A DNA stretch of 64,000 nucleotides from Chryseobacterium indologenes (GCA_016025055.1 CP065590.1:3968001-4032000), one strand, 5' to 3'; shown: positions 48,828-58,080, counted from the stretch's first letter. Notes: generated from the letters alone by a model not told the origin. A program made the numbers and translations.

Positions 48828-51800
48828 ATGAAAAAAAAAATAATTCCTATATGCATTTTACTGATGAGTTATTCATTACATGCTCAGCTTACACAAGAAG
48901 AAAACTATATTCAGTCTAAAACCTATCTTGATTATAATGGAACCGTTGCTTCAAAAATCTCAGAGACCGTTCAGTATTTTGACGGATTGGGAAGACCTAA
49001 ACAGGTTGTTAATGTAAAAGCTTCTCCTCTTGAAAAGATGTAGTCACTCATATTGAATACGATCAGTTTGGAAGACAGGTAAAAGATTATCTTCCATTTC
49101 CACAGTCCGGAACCCAGAATGGGGCCATTTATACATCACCTCTTGGAAATGCATCCTCTGTTTACGGTGGAGAAAAGATCTATTCAGAAAAAGTATTGGA
49201 AAATTCTCCTTTAGATAGAATACAGCAACAGATTCAGGTAGGAAATGACTGGACGGGAAAGCCTGTGAAATTTGACTATGATGCCAATATCGCTGGAGAG
49301 GTTTACAATTTTGTTACCTCTACAACATTTCAAAATGGAGCAACATTATCAACCGTTAAAGTATCTGAAAATAATAGTGTATCCAGCGATGGATATTATA
49401 ATGCTAATACTTTATATAAAAGTACGGTTACTGATGAAGACGGAAATAAAACGATAGAATTTAAGAATGGACAAGGTCAGACTCTATTGGTCAGAAAAAA
49501 TGGTGCTATTCAAAATGTTGATACATATTATGTATATAATGAATACAATCAGTTAGCATTTGTGATTTCGCCTAAAGCAATGGGGCTTTTAATAGATAAT
49601 GGTCTTGCAGATTCAGAATTTGTTCTGGATCCTATATTAAGTGATCTCTGCTATCAATATCGTTACGACGGAAGAGGAAGGTTGGTAGAAAAAAACTTCC
49701 GGGAAAAGGTTGGGAGTATATGGTCTATGATAAAGCTGACCGTTTAATTCTCACTCAGGATGCTAACTTACGTAATCAGGAACAGTGGTTGTTCACCAAA
49801 TATGATCAGTTTGGACGTATTGCCTATACCGGAATCATGCCCGGAACGACCCGTACATCTATGCAAAACCAGATCGGAAATCAGATTATTACCGAAACAC
49901 AGACCAGCATCGGTTTTTCAAAAAGCGGCAGAATTGCATACTATACCAATACATATCTTAGTGATCTGACCACTCTCCTTAGTATCAACTATTATGATAC
50001 CTATCCAAGAGACACCAGGAAATTTCCTCCTGCTAAAATCCTTGATCAATTTGTGATCAATTTTGATGCCGCTTCTAATGGTGGTATTTCAACACAGGGT
50101 TTACCAACGGCATCGTATGTAAAAAACATTGAAGATGATAAGTGGACCATGAATTATATATACTATGATACCAAAGGCAGGGTAATAGGAACCCATTCTA
50201 GCAATCATTTGGGAGGATATACCCGAAAAGAATCTAAGCTTGATTTTGCCGGTGTAGCCCAACAGATGATTACTCAACATAAGAGACTGGATACCGATAC
50301 AGAAAGAGTCATTACAGAAAATTTTGAATATGATGCTCAAAACAGATTAAAGAAGCATTGGCATCGGGTAGATAGTAACCCTCAGGAATTATTGGCAGAA
50401 AACACATATAATGAGTTGTCTCAGCTTTCCAATAAAAAAGTAGGAAACAATTTACAAAGTATTGATTATGCTTATAATATCAGAGGCTGGATGACCAAGA
50501 TTAATGATCCATCAAATCTGAACGGAAAACTATTCGGATATGCATTGAAATATCAGAATCCTGTCTACTCCAATGTTTCTACCGGAAAATACAACGGTAA
50601 TATTTCTGAGATAGATTGGGTAAGTGCTGATAATGGTACGGTAAAACGATATAATTATCAATTTGATGGACTAGACAGATTAAAAAATGGAATCTATTCT
50701 GAGCCTAATACCACCATACCACAGAATAATTATTACAATGAGACCTTAAGCTATGATGTGAACGGAAATATCCAAACCCTTAAAAGAAACAGATTTGTAC
50801 AAAATTTAGGCGTTCAGCTGATGGATAACCTCAGCTATACCTATACCGGGAACAGGCTTAATACAGTAACCGATGCTTCAGGAAACTATGGAGGCTATCC
50901 CATAGGAGGAAATACGATTAAATACGATGCAAATGGAAATATGATTAACCATTTGGACAAAGGAATTAGTAGTATTAAATATAATTACCTTAATCTTCCC
51001 AACTACATTAAGTTTAACAGAGACTATGTTCCTCACGATGATACCATTGCTTATAAAAGTAATACAAAATACCTGTACAATGCTGGTGGTATAAAGCTGC
51101 GAAAGACCTATATCTATGGATCAGGAAGGGGCAACCTTACGGAAACCATAGAAAAAACAGATTATCTGGACGGGTTTCAGTATGACAATGATGTATTAAG
51201 TTTTGTTCCTACTACGGAAGGCTATTATGATTTTAAAAAGAATACTTATATTTACAACTATACCGATCAGCTGGGAAACATCAGATTAGCGTATTACAAA
51301 GATGCTTCCGGAAATGTGAAAATAGATAGGACAACGAACTATTATCCATTTGGGCTAGAATTCGGGGCAGAATTAAGTACATCCAATTCAATCACTCCGA
51401 ATTATAGGTATTCTTCTCAGGGACAGGAGAAACAAAGAGAAACCGGATGGAGCTCTTACCGATGGAGAAATTATGATGCTACGATGGCGAGGTTCTTCAA
51501 TGTGGATCCACTTAGTGAAAAATACGCTTATCAGTCGCATTATAATTTCTCAGAGAACAGAGTTGTAGATGGTAGAGAATTAGAGGGGCTTGAATGGATA
51601 CCCCTACCTATCTATGGAGTTGGAGCTATGCCCCCTCCTCCGGTTTACGCTGGAAAAGAGGGAGCAGGTTCTTCTATTTATGAAACAGCGAAGAGTAATG
51701 CCATTAATAATTATAATGGCTTAATACGAGGGCTGGGTACTCAAATTAATGTTCTTGCAGCAGTAGGTAGTACCGGATTAGTTATTGCAAAAAAAGTTCT

Positions 51801-52128
51801 GAAAAGTGAAGGAGGTAGTAAAGCGGAAAGTAAAGGAAGTGATACAAAAGAAGGTAATAATAAAGAAAGATTATCTAAAATACCTAAACCTGGGAGGGGA
51901 AAAGGAACTGTAGAGAAAAAGGATAGGGACCCTAAGAGAACTTTATCAGAAAAAGATAAAAAAGAATTAATTGAGGAAAAAGATGGCAAGTGTGAGGGCT
52001 GTGGTAAAGAAGTAGATAGTAAAACATCTGATGCACATCATACCAAAAGACATGCAGATGGCGGTGAAACAACAAAAGAAAATACTAACATCCTTTGTAA
52101 AGATTGTCATAAAGAAATGCATAGATAA
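48828..52128 (+). CDS. RHS repeat-associated core protein with C-terminal HNH nuclease tip, twice frameshifted
   Basis: Two A4 runs (49033-49036 and 49704-49707) each lack one A; restored, the protein has 1100 residues. It has a signal peptide (MKKKIIPICILLMSYSLHAQ). A Bacteroidetes Rhs N-terminal domain (I recall DUF6443) carries TVQYFDGLGRPKQVV. Many YD repeats follow, and the Rhs core ends at ATMARFFNVDPLSEKYAYQSHYNFSENRVVDGRELEGL. After the core, the variable part (about 930-1100) contains a linker rich in Lys/Gly and a terminal HNH fold: CEGCGKEVD, DAHHTKRHADGGE, NILCKDCHKEMH (CxxC pairs and HH). It is a predicted DNA-cutting toxin tip; the next gene is its immunity candidate. Confidence 0.85.
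51358..51597 (+). repeat. Rhs core segment repeated downstream (copy A)
   Basis: Bases 51358-51512 recur at 53091-53245 with one visible mismatch, and 51445-51597 recurs at 55104-55256 with one visible mismatch. These encode the conserved end of the Rhs core (from EFGAELSTSN to ELEGLEW). Confidence 0.9.
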
Positions 52129-52131
52129 AAA

Positions 52132-52854
52132 ATGAGAAAGCAAGAATTTATTAATTTGATCAGTGAACATATAGAAAATTATGGTTATCACTTAACTATT
52201 GTGGCAGGAAACTCACCTCTTCCTAGGTATTGTTATTCAATTGGCTTATTGGAAAAATTTGGATTTGAAATAGCATTTGTTGGGGGAGTTTTATACAGAT
52301 CTGATGAAATAAAAGATATTATAGATAAAATTATTGAGCAAATTAAATTAGATCATAGTTTAAGTAATTTTAATCTAGGTATACTCGGTAATTTTAAATT
52401 ACAACTTATAGATAAATCATGGAGTAAAGTTATGTTTGATGGTATTTATGATTTTTATAAAAGTTCAAATATTAAAGCTTATCAAATTATGCCTGATGAA
52501 AAGCATAAGACTCTGGAGGTTCCAAACATGTCTCTAAAATTTGAATCAAAAAAACAACCTATTTGGCAATGGCTAACAGAAAATTGGTCTTATCCCATCA
52601 AACAAGATTCTATTGTTTTTACAGATATTGATGCTTTGTTTGGAAAAAAGATTTTGGAAATTATGAGATGGGAAGAACAAGAATGGGAAATGTTTACAAG
52701 TGACGGAACTGAAATACCTACTGATCAAAAAAGAGCAGTATCTTTTGGAACTATATTAGGCATTGATAATACCATAATGCCAGCCATGAACCTAAAATTA
52801 GAGAAAGGACTCTGGCGCAATGAAGATAAACAGGAATGGAACGATTGGGGATAA
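52132..52854 (+). CDS. DUF4262-like protein, candidate immunity protein for the HNH tip
   Basis: The 240-residue cytoplasmic protein begins RKQEFINLISEHIENYGYHLTIVAGNSPLPRYCYSIGLLEKFG, the DUF4262 pattern, and continues for about 130 residues of unknown fold ending QEWNDWG. It starts 3 bp after the Rhs toxin gene, the standard place of an immunity gene. DUF4262-like proteins recur as immunity proteins in polymorphic toxin loci. After the stop the same frame stays open (TESVIKWLKDLN then stop), so the C-terminus may have been longer. The function is inferred from position. Confidence 0.65.
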   Translation: MRKQEFINLISEHIENYGYHLTIVAGNSPLPRYCYSIGLLEKFGFEIAFVGGVLYRSDEIKDIIDKIIEQIKLDHSLSNFNLGILGNFKLQLIDKSWSKVMFDGIYDFYKSSNIKAYQIMPDEKHKTLEVPNMSLKFESKKQPIWQWLTENWSYPIKQDSIVFTDIDALFGKKILEIMRWEEQEWEMFTSDGTEIPTDQKRAVSFGTILGIDNTIMPAMNLKLEKGLWRNEDKQEWNDWG

Positions 52855-52948
52855 GATACAGAATCAGTAATAAAATGGCTAAAAGATTTAAATTAAATGT
52901 AGATGATGTCCAATTTTTAATTAGACTTGACAACTAAATTAATTATGA

Positions 52949-52979
52949 AAAACAGGTAATCATTAGATTGTCTGTTTTA
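52949..52979 (+). terminator. Hairpin after the first immunity gene
   Basis: AAAACAG / CTGTTTT and inner AATC / GATT form an interrupted stem just before the next Rhs fragment begins. It may terminate the toxin-immunity transcript. Confidence 0.5.
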
Positions 52980-52984
52980 TAAAA

Positions 52985-53987
52985 TTTACAATTATCCGAT
53001 CAGGTAGGAAACATCAGACTGGCGTATTACAAAGATGCTTCCGGAAACCTGAAAATAGACAGGGCTACTCATTATTATCCTTTCGGGCTTGAATTCGGGG
53101 CAGAATTAAGTACATCCAATTCAATCACTCCGAATTATAGGTATTCTTCTCAGGGACAGGAGAAACAAAGAGAAACCGGATGGAGCTCTTACCGATGGAG
53201 AAATTATGATGCTGCGATGGCGAGGTTCTTCAATGTGGATCCACTAACAGAAAGCTATCATACATGGTCACCTTTCGCCTTTAGTGGGAACAGAGTTGTT
53301 GATGCAAGAGAACTGGAAGGACTGGAACCTAAGAAAGTCAATGAAGTAAGTCTTCCAGGTGACCCCAATTGAATTTGCTGAATTTATTGGAGGTGGGATT
53401 AACAGTATCAGAGCTGCATTTTCTAACTCAGTAGTTAGGACAGCGAATGTTGTTGCAAATGATCGTTTTAATAATAAATACGAAGTTGATAATGATGGTG
53501 GTTTAACTCTTTTAACTGGTGTTCCAAAAGAATCCTTCAAAGAAAAAGTTGTAAACGGATCTTTTGACTTAGCTACTTTAGGAATGGCTGCTCTTGGAGG
53601 ACCTGAAGGGGTACTAATGTCGCAAGGGGGAAAAGCTCCAGCTATTAAGGCTATTGAGGAGGTAAAAAGTTCCGCTAAATTGCCATATAGCAAGAGTAGA
53701 CCTTCTTATGGTAAAAATCAGGTAGAAAATGTGTGGGAAGGTGCCAAACAAAAAAATGGAAAGGTTTATGATCCAAATACAGGCGAAGAATTATTATGGA
53801 ATAAGTCACAAAAACCTAGACAATGGGATATGGGACACAAGCCTGGTAAAGAATACAATAAATTAAAAAAGACTATACGGAAGGTAAAATTTCTAAAGAA
53901 AAATTCTTAGAGGATTACAGAAATCCTAACAATTATCAACCTGAATCTAGAAATGCAAACAGAAGTAGAAAATATGAACAAAAATAA
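52985..53987 (+). pseudogene. Displaced Rhs cassette: core fragment plus GH-E nuclease tip
   Basis: There is no start codon or N-terminal part. It begins inside the core (VGNIRLAYYKDASGN), contains ARFFNVDPLTESYHTW, SGNRVVDARELEGLEP and a pretoxin linker (FIGGGINSIRAAFSNS...LLTGVPKESFKEKV). It ends with a GH-E family nuclease domain: GKVYDPNTGEELLWNK, RQWDMGHKPGKEYNKL and, after correcting an A6 run at 53865-53870, RNPNNYQPESRNANRSRKYEQK. A C4 run at 53363-53366 (C3 expected) breaks the frame too. It is a silent toxin reservoir that could be joined to the full-length gene by recombination through the shared core. Confidence 0.8.
53091..53245 (+). repeat. Rhs core repeat, copy B
   Basis: It is identical to 51358-51512 except for one base that I can see (GCG for ACG in the codon before GATGGCG). 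Confidence 0.9.
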
Positions 53988-54458
53988 CATCGATAAAGTT
54001 TTTCAATATGTAAGGCTTAATCAAGTAGAAAATCTAAAAAAGAAGTTAATTCGAGTAATGTCAATGATTTTATAAACGAGTATGATGAAAATCTTCTTCA
54101 GGAAGCAATATCCAGTAAAGCTTTTGAGATCATTAAGTATCTTTTAGAATGTGATATAAATATCAATCATGCTGATAGAGACGGCAAGACTCCATTACAT
54201 TTCAGTACAGCATATAATGATTATGATACAACACAGTTTTTGCTTGATAACAAATCTATTGAAATAGATAAAAAAGATATTCATGGAAACAATCCCATGT
54301 GGGTGGCTACTTTCAATGCACGAGGTTATTATGATGTTGTAAAATTATTAAAACAAGCTGGCGCAAATCCTAATTCAAAAAATAACAATAATAAATCTGC
54401 TTTAGATTTTGCAAAACAAATCGAAGATCAAGATTTAGAAAAGATTCTAGCAAATTAA
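53974..54458 (+). CDS. Ankyrin-repeat protein, candidate immunity protein for the GH-E tip, frameshifted
   Basis: ATG 53974 lies within the last 14 bp of the GH-E frame. An A6 run at 54036-54041 (A7 expected) breaks it; restored, 161 residues read KVFQYVRLNQVENLKKEVNS and on through ankyrin units ENLLQEAISSKAFEIIKYLLE, DGKTPLHFSTAYNDYDTTQFLLD, HGNNPMWVATFNARGYYDVVKLLKQAGANPN and KSALDFAKQI. Ankyrin repeats are a known immunity class for nuclease tips. The overlap with the toxin frame supports pairing. It is followed by a terminator. Confidence 0.75.
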
Positions 54459-54472
54459 AAATTAATTATTAT

Positions 54473-54503
54473 AAAGAAGCTGTTAAAAAATCAGCTTCTT
54501 TAT
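54473..54503 (+). terminator. Terminator after the ankyrin gene
   Basis: AAAGAAGCTG / CAGCTTCTTT with a 9-nt loop is followed by ATTCT. Confidence 0.75.
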
Positions 54504-54524
54504 TCTATCAAAAATCTCATATAC

Positions 54525-54556
54525 TCCACACGAAAGGATTCGTGCGGGAGTGGGGG
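54525..54556 (+). repeat. GC-rich junction element, copy 1
   Basis: The sequence CCACACGAAAGGATTCGTGC (54525-54544) continues into GGGAGTGGGGG. It matches, in the opposite orientation, the hairpin at 57825-57857 (core AAAGGATTCGYGCGG). It sits exactly between the ankyrin gene terminator and the start of the next Rhs-core fragment. Confidence 0.6.
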
Positions 54557-55775
54557 AAAATATCCTAAATGGCCTACCTACGCATTTAGTGGGAACAGAG
54601 TTGTTGATGCAAGAGAACTTGAAGGATTTGAGCCTAAGAAAGTCAATGAAGTAAGTCTTCCGGATGATCCTATAGAGTTTGCAGAATTTATTGGTGGAGG
54701 GATTAATAGTGTAAGAGCTGCGCTGGCTAATTCTGTGGGAAGAACCGTTAATGTTCTGACCAATGATGCTGTAAGAAATAAGTATGTAGTTGATGATGAC
54801 GGCGGATTAACTTTGCTAACGGGAGTTCCAAAAGAATCTTTCAAAGAAAAAGTTGTAAACAGTTCTTTTGACTTAGCTACTTTGGGAATGGCAGCCATTG
54901 GGGGACCTGAAGGTGTGCTAATGTCACAAGGAGGCAAAGCCCCTGCAATTAAAGCTATTGAAGAGGTAAAAGATGCTGCGAAAGCCGTTCATGGAAATTC
55001 TAAGTTAAGTCGACTCGAATTTAGTGGAGATCTGAACACTGCCAATTCAATATCTCCAAACTACAGATACTCTTCTCAGGGATAGGAAAAACAATCAGAA
55101 ACAGGATGGAGCTCTTACCGATGGAGAAATTATGATGCTACGATGGCGAGGTTCTTCAATGTGGATCCACTTAGTGAAAAATACGCTTATCAGTCGCATT
55201 ATAATTTCTCAGAGAACAGAGTTGTAGATGGTAGAGAATTAGAGGGTCTTGAATGGGTTGGAGTAGTTACGAGAGTTATGCCTTTGTTTGAGAACTCTTC
55301 TGTACGCCCAAATCCAGTTATCGAAACAGTTAATAAAACTACTGAAACAACAGGCAAAGTAACAAACGAACATCATTTGATTCCAAAACAATATAAGAAT
55401 CACGAAATTGTAAAACAGGCAAAGGAAGAAGGTTATAAATTTGAGGGCAAAGAAAATAAGCTAACTGTTGAGAAGTTTAACAAAGCTACCGGGGAAGGTA
55501 GACACGCAAACCATCCTAAGCTCAATGAACAAATAAAGCAATTACTTGATGAAATCCCTAAATCTGAGGCATTAAATGGGGTTAGAAATTTGAGAGATAA
55601 AGCAAAAGATGCAATTAATAACAATCCTGATACAAAATTGAATGATTTAAAATTGAAACAAGCTCCTCCTGTTAAAAAGGACAATATAAACGTTAATAAT
55701 CCTCCCGTTCCTGTTATAAAGCCAGTATCTAAACCCAAAGATCCATGTGCAGGAAGACCAGGAGGCTGTGCCTAA
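54557..55775 (+). pseudogene. Composite displaced Rhs cassette: pretoxin segment fused to a second core and AHH nuclease tip
   Basis: The frame begins inside the core (KYPKWPTYAFSGNRVVDARELEGFEPKK), runs through a pretoxin linker almost the same as in the GH-E cassette (to KAPAIKAIEEVKDAAKAV), then joins a second core copy (NTANSISPNYRYSSQG) and stops at TAG 55083-55085. The same frame continues with ATMARFFNVDPLSEKYAYQ...ELEGLEW and an AHH nuclease: NEHHLIPKQYKNHEIV, ENKLTVEKFN, GRHANHPKLNEQIKQLL. The stop replaces the CAG of copies A and B. So one cassette lost its tip when another was inserted. It has no start region. Confidence 0.78.
55104..55256 (+). repeat. Rhs core repeat, copy D
   Basis: It matches 51445-51597 over 153 bp with one visible difference (GGGTCTT for GGGGCTT). 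Confidence 0.9.
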
Positions 55776-55791
55776 TTAAAAATTTATTATA

Positions 55792-56559
55792 ATGAACAAT
55801 AGTGCAAAAATTGAAGAAAACGAGATTTATCAATATAATCTATACAAAGCTAAAAATACCTTATGGTATTTCAATGAATTGATTAAAAATGGATTCTCTG
55901 AATATAATTGTGTTAAATTCAAAAATAAGGAAGGAGTTTATGTCTGGCTAGAAAATGTTAAGATCGAAGAAAGCAATTATTTAGGTCACCTTGCCGAAAA
56001 TGAACTTTCTCAAAAAATCTCAATTGAAGAAGTAATAGATTGGATGATTATAGAAGAAGGAAGATTGGTGGGTGGCTACACAATACGACATTATAGAGAT
56101 ACTCTTGATGATGAAGCTAAAATGAATTTTGATATTGATTTTGGAGTTAAGATTGATGATGTTAATGATTTTTTTAAACCTGATTTCAGAACCCCGGAAG
56201 GTGCAATTATTACAATTGAAAACTTCTATTCAGACAAAAATCTAAGTGGGGTATTGTCTTGCAAAAACTTTTTACAGGAAGCCGAAAACTTATTGGAAGA
56301 AAGAAAAATAGATGTTACTGAAGAACTAACAACCAAAATTGCTGAAACATTGAAAACGTCTTTCATTGAAGGCATAGAGTCGAATGGATTCCCTTATTTC
56401 AAGGATATAGAAAGAAATTTCTCTCTTAAAGAAAAATTAGAAAATAAGCATTTAATTGAAGAAAAGATTACCTATCCTGATAAAACTACTACTATTAATA
56501 CTTTATGGGTTGGATATTCTGAAGAACAAAAATGGAAAGTATTAAATCTTGTTGACTAA
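55792..56559 (+). CDS. DUF2314-like protein, candidate immunity protein for the AHH tip
   Basis: The 255-residue cytoplasmic protein starts 16 bp after the AHH tip. Residues 35-100 (NCVKFKNKEGVYVWLENVKIEESNYLGHLAENELSQKISIEEVIDWMII, then GGYTIRHYRDTL) match the DUF2314 (YegJ-like) pattern. The C-terminal half is acidic and helical. Position and size fit an immunity protein; the fold assignment comes from pattern memory only. It is intact. Confidence 0.65.
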   Translation: MNNSAKIEENEIYQYNLYKAKNTLWYFNELIKNGFSEYNCVKFKNKEGVYVWLENVKIEESNYLGHLAENELSQKISIEEVIDWMIIEEGRLVGGYTIRHYRDTLDDEAKMNFDIDFGVKIDDVNDFFKPDFRTPEGAIITIENFYSDKNLSGVLSCKNFLQEAENLLEERKIDVTEELTTKIAETLKTSFIEGIESNGFPYFKDIERNFSLKEKLENKHLIEEKITYPDKTTTINTLWVGYSEEQKWKVLNLVD

Positions 56560-56628
56560 AAAAAGACAGCGAGAGGAATTGAAATTGAATAATATTGATA
56601 AATTAATATAACAAATGTATCTTATTAG

Positions 56629-56661
56629 TTTAGGGTATTGAAATCAATACCCTAAATTTTT
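56629..56661 (+). terminator. Terminator after the DUF2314-like gene
   Basis: A perfect 12-bp stem TTTAGGGTATTG / CAATACCCTAAA with a 4-nt loop is followed by five T. Confidence 0.9.
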
Positions 56662-56672
56662 AAAAGCAATGT

Positions 56673-56696
56673 CATTATACAGATCATGTTGGAAAC
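56673..56696 (+). pseudogene. Short remnant of an Rhs core
   Basis: CATTATACAGATCATGTTGG (56673-56692) encodes HYTDHVG, the start of the Rhs core (YHYTDHLGN). It recurs as CATTATACAGATCACTTAGG at 57896. Only a few codons survive. Confidence 0.5.
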
Positions 56697-56738
56697 ATGG
56701 GGGATGCTATTAACTTCGTAGATTAAAGCGGAATAAAA

Positions 56739-56924
56739 ATGACTCCACAAACAAGAAATGATGTGATAAATTATGTTTTTGATGGAACTTTGCCTAATCC
56801 TGGAGCAGGGATGATGCCAAATTCTTTGATTATTCAAAATGGAACCCAGATTCTAAGGAATAACAATTTACCTATACAACCTCTGGATGAACAATTAAGC
56901 GCTAACAAAAAAGTTTTACCATAA
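56739..56924 (+). CDS. Small protein of unknown function before the lipoprotein pair
   Basis: A 61-residue frame reads MTPQTRNDVINYVFDGTLPN and ends LDEQLSANKKVLP. Its stop overlaps the next start (TAATG), so it is coupled to the lipoprotein gene. It follows a core remnant and may be the last part of a lost toxin tip. No motif is recognised. Confidence 0.4.
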   Translation: MTPQTRNDVINYVFDGTLPNPGAGMMPNSLIIQNGTQILRNNNLPIQPLDEQLSANKKVLP

Positions 56925-57375
56925 TGAAAACAATTAAATATATCTCGTTAATCTTAATATTATTAAGCATAAGTTGCTGTGTCAATCAGAAAAAAAAGAT
57001 GAAGAGCAAATCAAAAATACAATAAAAGAATATTGGACCGCTATCAAGAATAATGATCTAGAAGGATATAAAAACCTTTTTGATGGAAGTGAAAATTTTG
57101 CTGGAGCTATGCAAGCTGATCTATATTTTCTGCATAAAAATTATAATAAAATAAACCCAAATGATATTCTATTAAAAAATATCAAGATCAAAGATACTGT
57201 TGTGATGTTTGCTGAAAATAAACAAAAGTATGTTCAGTATACAATCAAAAAAGAAAATGATACTAATCTGATTAAGAAACCATTAATTATAACTTTAATG
57301 TTTTTTAAGCCTGTGGGATACAATAAAATATTTAATCTTGCGCCATTAAAAAATCATATTGGTTGGGTTAAATAA
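56924..57375 (+). CDS. Small lipoprotein, tandem copy 1, candidate immunity protein, frameshifted
   Basis: ATG 56924 opens MKTIKYISLILILLSISCCV, a lipoprotein signal with Cys18/Cys19. An A8 run (56990-56997; A9 expected) shifts the frame; the rest reads KDEEQIKNTIKEYWTAIKNNDLEGYKNLF and ends HIGWVK (150 residues if corrected). It resembles a small NTF2/SnoaL-like domain in its start (EEQIKxTIKEYWxAIKNNDLEGY). Tandem with a paralog, these may be membrane-bound immunity proteins for a periplasm-acting toxin. Confidence 0.6.
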
Positions 57376-57377
57376 TA

Positions 57378-57823
57378 ATGATTTCAATGAAAATAATTAA
57401 ATATATCTCATTAATCTTAATATTATTAAGTATAAGTTGTTGTGTAAATAAGAAGCAAAAAGATGAAGAGCAGATCAAATCAACGGTTCAAAATTTCTGG
57501 ATAACAGTTCAAAACAATGATGAAACAAACTATTTAAAATTAGTTGATGGCAGTGAAGAATATAGATTTGCAATGCTAAATCGACTACATTATTTGAATA
57601 GAAATTACAGTAAAATAAAAAGAACTATAGAATCTAAGGGGGTTCAAATAAAAGACACAAATGAATTAGGGGAATCTCAAAAATGTGTAGAATATTTATT
57701 TATATATTTATAAAACCAAACTCTAGAACCATTAAGTGTGAAATTATTCTTTTTAAGCCAGCAGGCTATAATAAGATATTTAATGTTCAAATCTTGGGCA
57801 ATATGCCTGAATGGGAAAAATAA
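57378..57823 (+). CDS. Small lipoprotein, tandem copy 2, frameshifted
   Basis: It is a close paralog of the preceding gene: MKIIKYISLILILLSISCCV (from 57387), then KDEEQIKSTVQNFWITVQNNDETNY. The frame shifts near 57690-57705 in an AT-rich stretch. The other frame continues RTIKCEIILFKPAGYNKIFNVQILGNMPEWEK to a stop at 57823, matching the paralog end (FFKPVGYNKIFNLAPL). So it is either broken or misread. The pair probably arose by tandem duplication. Confidence 0.55.
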
Positions 57824-57824
57824 T

Positions 57825-57865
57825 CCCACGCTGCCGCGCGAATCCTTTTGCGTGGCATTTTTATT
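57825..57865 (+). terminator. Terminator hairpin and junction element, copy 2
   Basis: TGCCGCGC (57832-57839) pairs with GCGTGGCA (57850-57857, one G-U), followed by TTTTTATT. The same stretch, reversed, resembles 54525-54556. It lies after the second lipoprotein and before the next Rhs remnant. Confidence 0.7.
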
Positions 57866-57879
57866 ATTGACAGTGAAAA

Positions 57880-58080
57880 AAATAAGTATAATTACCATTA
57901 TACAGATCACTTAGGAAAGTGTGTGTTTAAATTACATGAACAACGGATCGGGAGTAGAGATCATTGAGGAAAGCAGTTATTATCCGTTTGATTTGAAGCA
58001 GAAGGGTATAATACTTCAGTTGGTAAGGTGGCATATGAGTACAAGCACAATGGGAAGGAAACTCAGGAGATCAATATGTA
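57880..58080 (+). pseudogene. Decayed Rhs core remnant
   Basis: Successive frames spell YNYHYTDHLGK, YMNNGSGVEIIEESSYYPFDLK, EGYNTSVGKVAYEYKHNGKE and QEIN. These are core residues of Bacteroidetes Rhs proteins (YHYTDHLGN...YYPFG...Y.YKYNGKE), but separated by several frame changes. The 58081-58230 stretch after it contains no gene. Confidence 0.7.

Noticed and set aside
43809..52128. Programmed ribosomal frameshifting as an explanation for the broken Rhs-region genes
   Set aside because: The runs are as short as A4, occur in unrelated genes including hisG, and need shifts in different directions; no consistent slippery site and stimulatory structure is seen.
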